7,989 bases of DNA, taken from contig JAJTIB010000197.1 in assembly GCA_021300075.1 (NCBI GenBank), positions 1 through 7,989 on the forward strand, in the 5' to 3' direction. The notes under the pieces were generated by a model. The model was not told the origin of the DNA. It saw nothing but the letters and a program-made list of their open reading frames with translations, and ran no database searches. The DNA comes from Rickettsiales bacterium (GTDB taxonomy: Bacteria > Pseudomonadota > Alphaproteobacteria > Rickettsiales > UBA3002). Every line of letters begins with the position of its first letter. Within the stretch, counting starts at the first letter, position 1. Position numbers and translations under genes: made by a program. This document shows positions 7,679 to 7,989 of this stretch, piece after piece.

Positions 7679-7691
7679 ATTCTATTAGAAT
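7679..7691 (-). promoter_or_regulatory. Candidate -10 region or operator upstream of rlmB (13-bp palindrome)
   Basis: ATTCTA and TAGAAT flank a single central base, giving a near-perfect palindrome 32 bases before the rlmB start. On the minus strand it contains TCTAAT (7684-7689), which matches five of six bases of the TATAAT consensus and would start a transcript with a leader of about 30 bases. I see no good -35 box at 16-18 bases upstream, so this is a weak promoter call. A dimeric regulator site is an alternative. Confidence 0.25.
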
Positions 7692-7816
7692 TTCCGTGCG
7701 GCAGGTGGGGAGGTAAGAAGGTATTTCATTCGTCTACCTTCGCCGCAGGCGAACATGTCCGTCTGAGCTTCGGGCTTCGGCTCGTGTCCTCGCCTTGCCC
7801 TCAGCAAGACTCCCAT
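7685..7816 (-). CDS. Small ORF (43 codons) covering the hairpin-rich intergenic segment; reality uncertain
   Basis: An ATG at 7814-7816 opens a frame of 43 residues ending in TAA at 7685-7687. The product is strongly basic, starts MGVLLRARRGHEPKPEAQ, contains a DMFACGEGRR stretch (20-29) and ends SPPAARKF. I recognise no domain, signal peptide or membrane segment. No convincing ribosome binding site precedes it, and its start sits right against the 20-bp hairpin beside the tRNA. The opposite strand is also open across the same bases, and the DNA is full of short inverted repeats. It may therefore be a palindromic repeat element that happens to lack stops rather than a gene. Confidence 0.25.
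   Translation of the reverse strand: MGVLLRARRGHEPKPEAQTDMFACGEGRRMKYLLTSPPAARKF
7739..7753. repeat. Short perfect hairpin (TTCGCC/GGCGAA)
   Basis: TTCGCC at 7739-7744 and GGCGAA at 7748-7753 are exact complements around a 3-base loop. Its right arm is also the left arm of a larger possible fold ending at 7794, so the two are mutually exclusive. A similar TTCGCT/AGCGAA stem occurs inside waaA at 2254-2271. Confidence 0.6.
7748..7794. repeat. Larger interrupted stem-loop in the tRNA-rlmB gap
   Basis: GGCGA (7748-7752) pairs with TCGCC (7790-7794), ACA (7753-7755) with TGT (7785-7787), and GAGC (7765-7768) with GCTC (7780-7783), all in register as one interrupted stem. TGTCC also occurs as a direct repeat at 7756-7760 and 7785-7789. 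A separate small hairpin, CTTGC/GCAAG at 7794-7808, follows. Together they make the gap unusually structured. No strong intrinsic terminator T-run accompanies any of them. Confidence 0.4.
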
Positions 7817-7817
7817 G

Positions 7818-7860
7818 ATTTTACCATCAAAACGATTCTTAATCGTTTTGATGGTAAAAT
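7818..7860. repeat. Perfect 20-bp inverted repeat with 3-base loop, abutting the tRNA
   Basis: The arms at 7818-7837 and 7841-7860 are exact reverse complements over all 20 bases, separated by CTT. The repeat is AT-rich compared with its surroundings. It ends on the last base of the tRNA CCA, so the two share position 7860. In the direction of tRNA transcription it would form a long hairpin immediately after the mature 3' end. It could block or guide 3' processing or act as a terminator, but no T-run follows the stem. A mobile palindromic repeat inserted at the tRNA end is the other main reading. Confidence 0.9.
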
Positions 7861-7934
7861 GGTGCCGCTTGTCGGAATTGAACTGACGACCTACCGCTTA
7901 CAAGGCGGTTGCTCTACCTCTGAGCTAAAGCGGC
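7860..7934 (-). tRNA. tRNA-Thr (anticodon TGT)
   Basis: A 75-base cloverleaf can be folded by hand. The acceptor stem GCCGCTT pairs with AAGCGGC, followed by discriminator A and an encoded CCA at 7860-7862. The D-arm stem is GCTC/GAGC with a short 7-base loop containing GG. The anticodon stem ACCGC/GCGGT encloses the loop CTTGTAA, with the anticodon TGT at 7900-7902, decoding ACA and related threonine codons. The variable loop is 5 bases. The T-arm GTCAG/CCGAC has one A-C mismatch and the loop TTCAATT. The gene is in the same orientation as the downstream operon. Confidence 0.95.
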
Positions 7935-7944
7935 ACACGCATTC

Positions 7945-7973
7945 TCTCTAGCCAGTTGTCGCGGCGATTGCAA
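7945..7973 (-). promoter_or_regulatory. Candidate promoter for tRNA-Thr
   Basis: On the minus strand TTGCAA (7968-7973) matches four of six bases of TTGACA. It is followed at exactly 17 bases by TAGAGA (7945-7950), a poor match to TATAAT. The -10 box ends ten bases before the mature tRNA 5' end, a fitting distance for a short leader. The spacing is good but the boxes are weak, so this is tentative. Confidence 0.3.
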
Positions 7974-7989
7974 TATCCTCGGCCAGAAG

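Noticed and set aside
7678..7838. GANTC sites (GATTC at 7678-7682 and 7834-7838) as possible CcrM methylation-controlled elements in the gap.
   Set aside because: The motif also occurs many times within the coding regions of this window, so its presence in the gap is not informative.
7646..7951. A plus-strand open frame of 101 codons running through the intergenic gap and across the tRNA.
   Set aside because: It reads the complement of tRNA-Thr as protein and crosses the 20-bp palindrome. It starts on the opposite strand of the rlmB start codon and has no recognisable domain.
7948..7989. A minus-strand frame of 13 codons (LLAEDIAIAATTG then TAG) entering from the right edge, possibly the C-terminus of an upstream gene.
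   Set aside because: Thirteen open codons are expected by chance about half the time and no family can be recognised. The same bases also fit a tRNA promoter. More sequence to the right would settle it.

Overview
The window reads as a chromosomal segment of a Gram-negative bacterium, most likely an alphaproteobacterium. It carries a dense lipid A/LPS biosynthesis operon. The order pmbA - acyltransferase (DUF374) - waaA - lpxK is a neighbourhood familiar from alphaproteobacteria. That assignment is an inference from gene order and protein motifs, not from a marker gene. Base composition looks moderately GC-rich throughout, and I see no obvious island of foreign composition inside the genes.

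Layout: every well-supported gene is on the minus strand, so transcription runs from high to low coordinates. At 7860-7934 lies a tRNA-Thr (anticodon TGT) with an encoded CCA end and a plausible promoter upstream. Positions 7648-7859 form a roughly 210-base gap. It holds a perfect 20-bp inverted repeat abutting the tRNA, a cluster of smaller hairpins and a 43-codon small ORF of uncertain reality. A seven-gene run follows: rlmB (6901-7647), pmbA/tldE (5549-6904), msbA (3779-5545), a DUF374/LpxJ-type acyltransferase (3123-3782), waaA/kdtA (1849-3126), lpxK (911-1852) and an LpxL/HtrB-type acyltransferase (52-927). Four junctions are 4-base ATGA overlaps, one is a 3-base gap and the last is a 17-base overlap, so this is almost certainly one operon with translational coupling. 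The final 50 bases hold a GC-rich hairpin and possibly the first codons of another gene.

How the genes fit together: LpxK phosphorylates the lipid A disaccharide to give lipid IVA, WaaA adds Kdo, the two acyltransferases are candidates for the late (secondary) acylations, and MsbA flips the finished core-lipid A across the inner membrane. PmbA/TldE (a protease-complex subunit) and RlmB (23S rRNA 2'-O-ribose methyltransferase) have no direct lipid A role but appear to be co-transcribed.

I found no convincing undescribed multi-gene system. The part most worth a second look is the hairpin-rich intergenic segment between tRNA-Thr and rlmB, which looks like a small palindromic repeat element.
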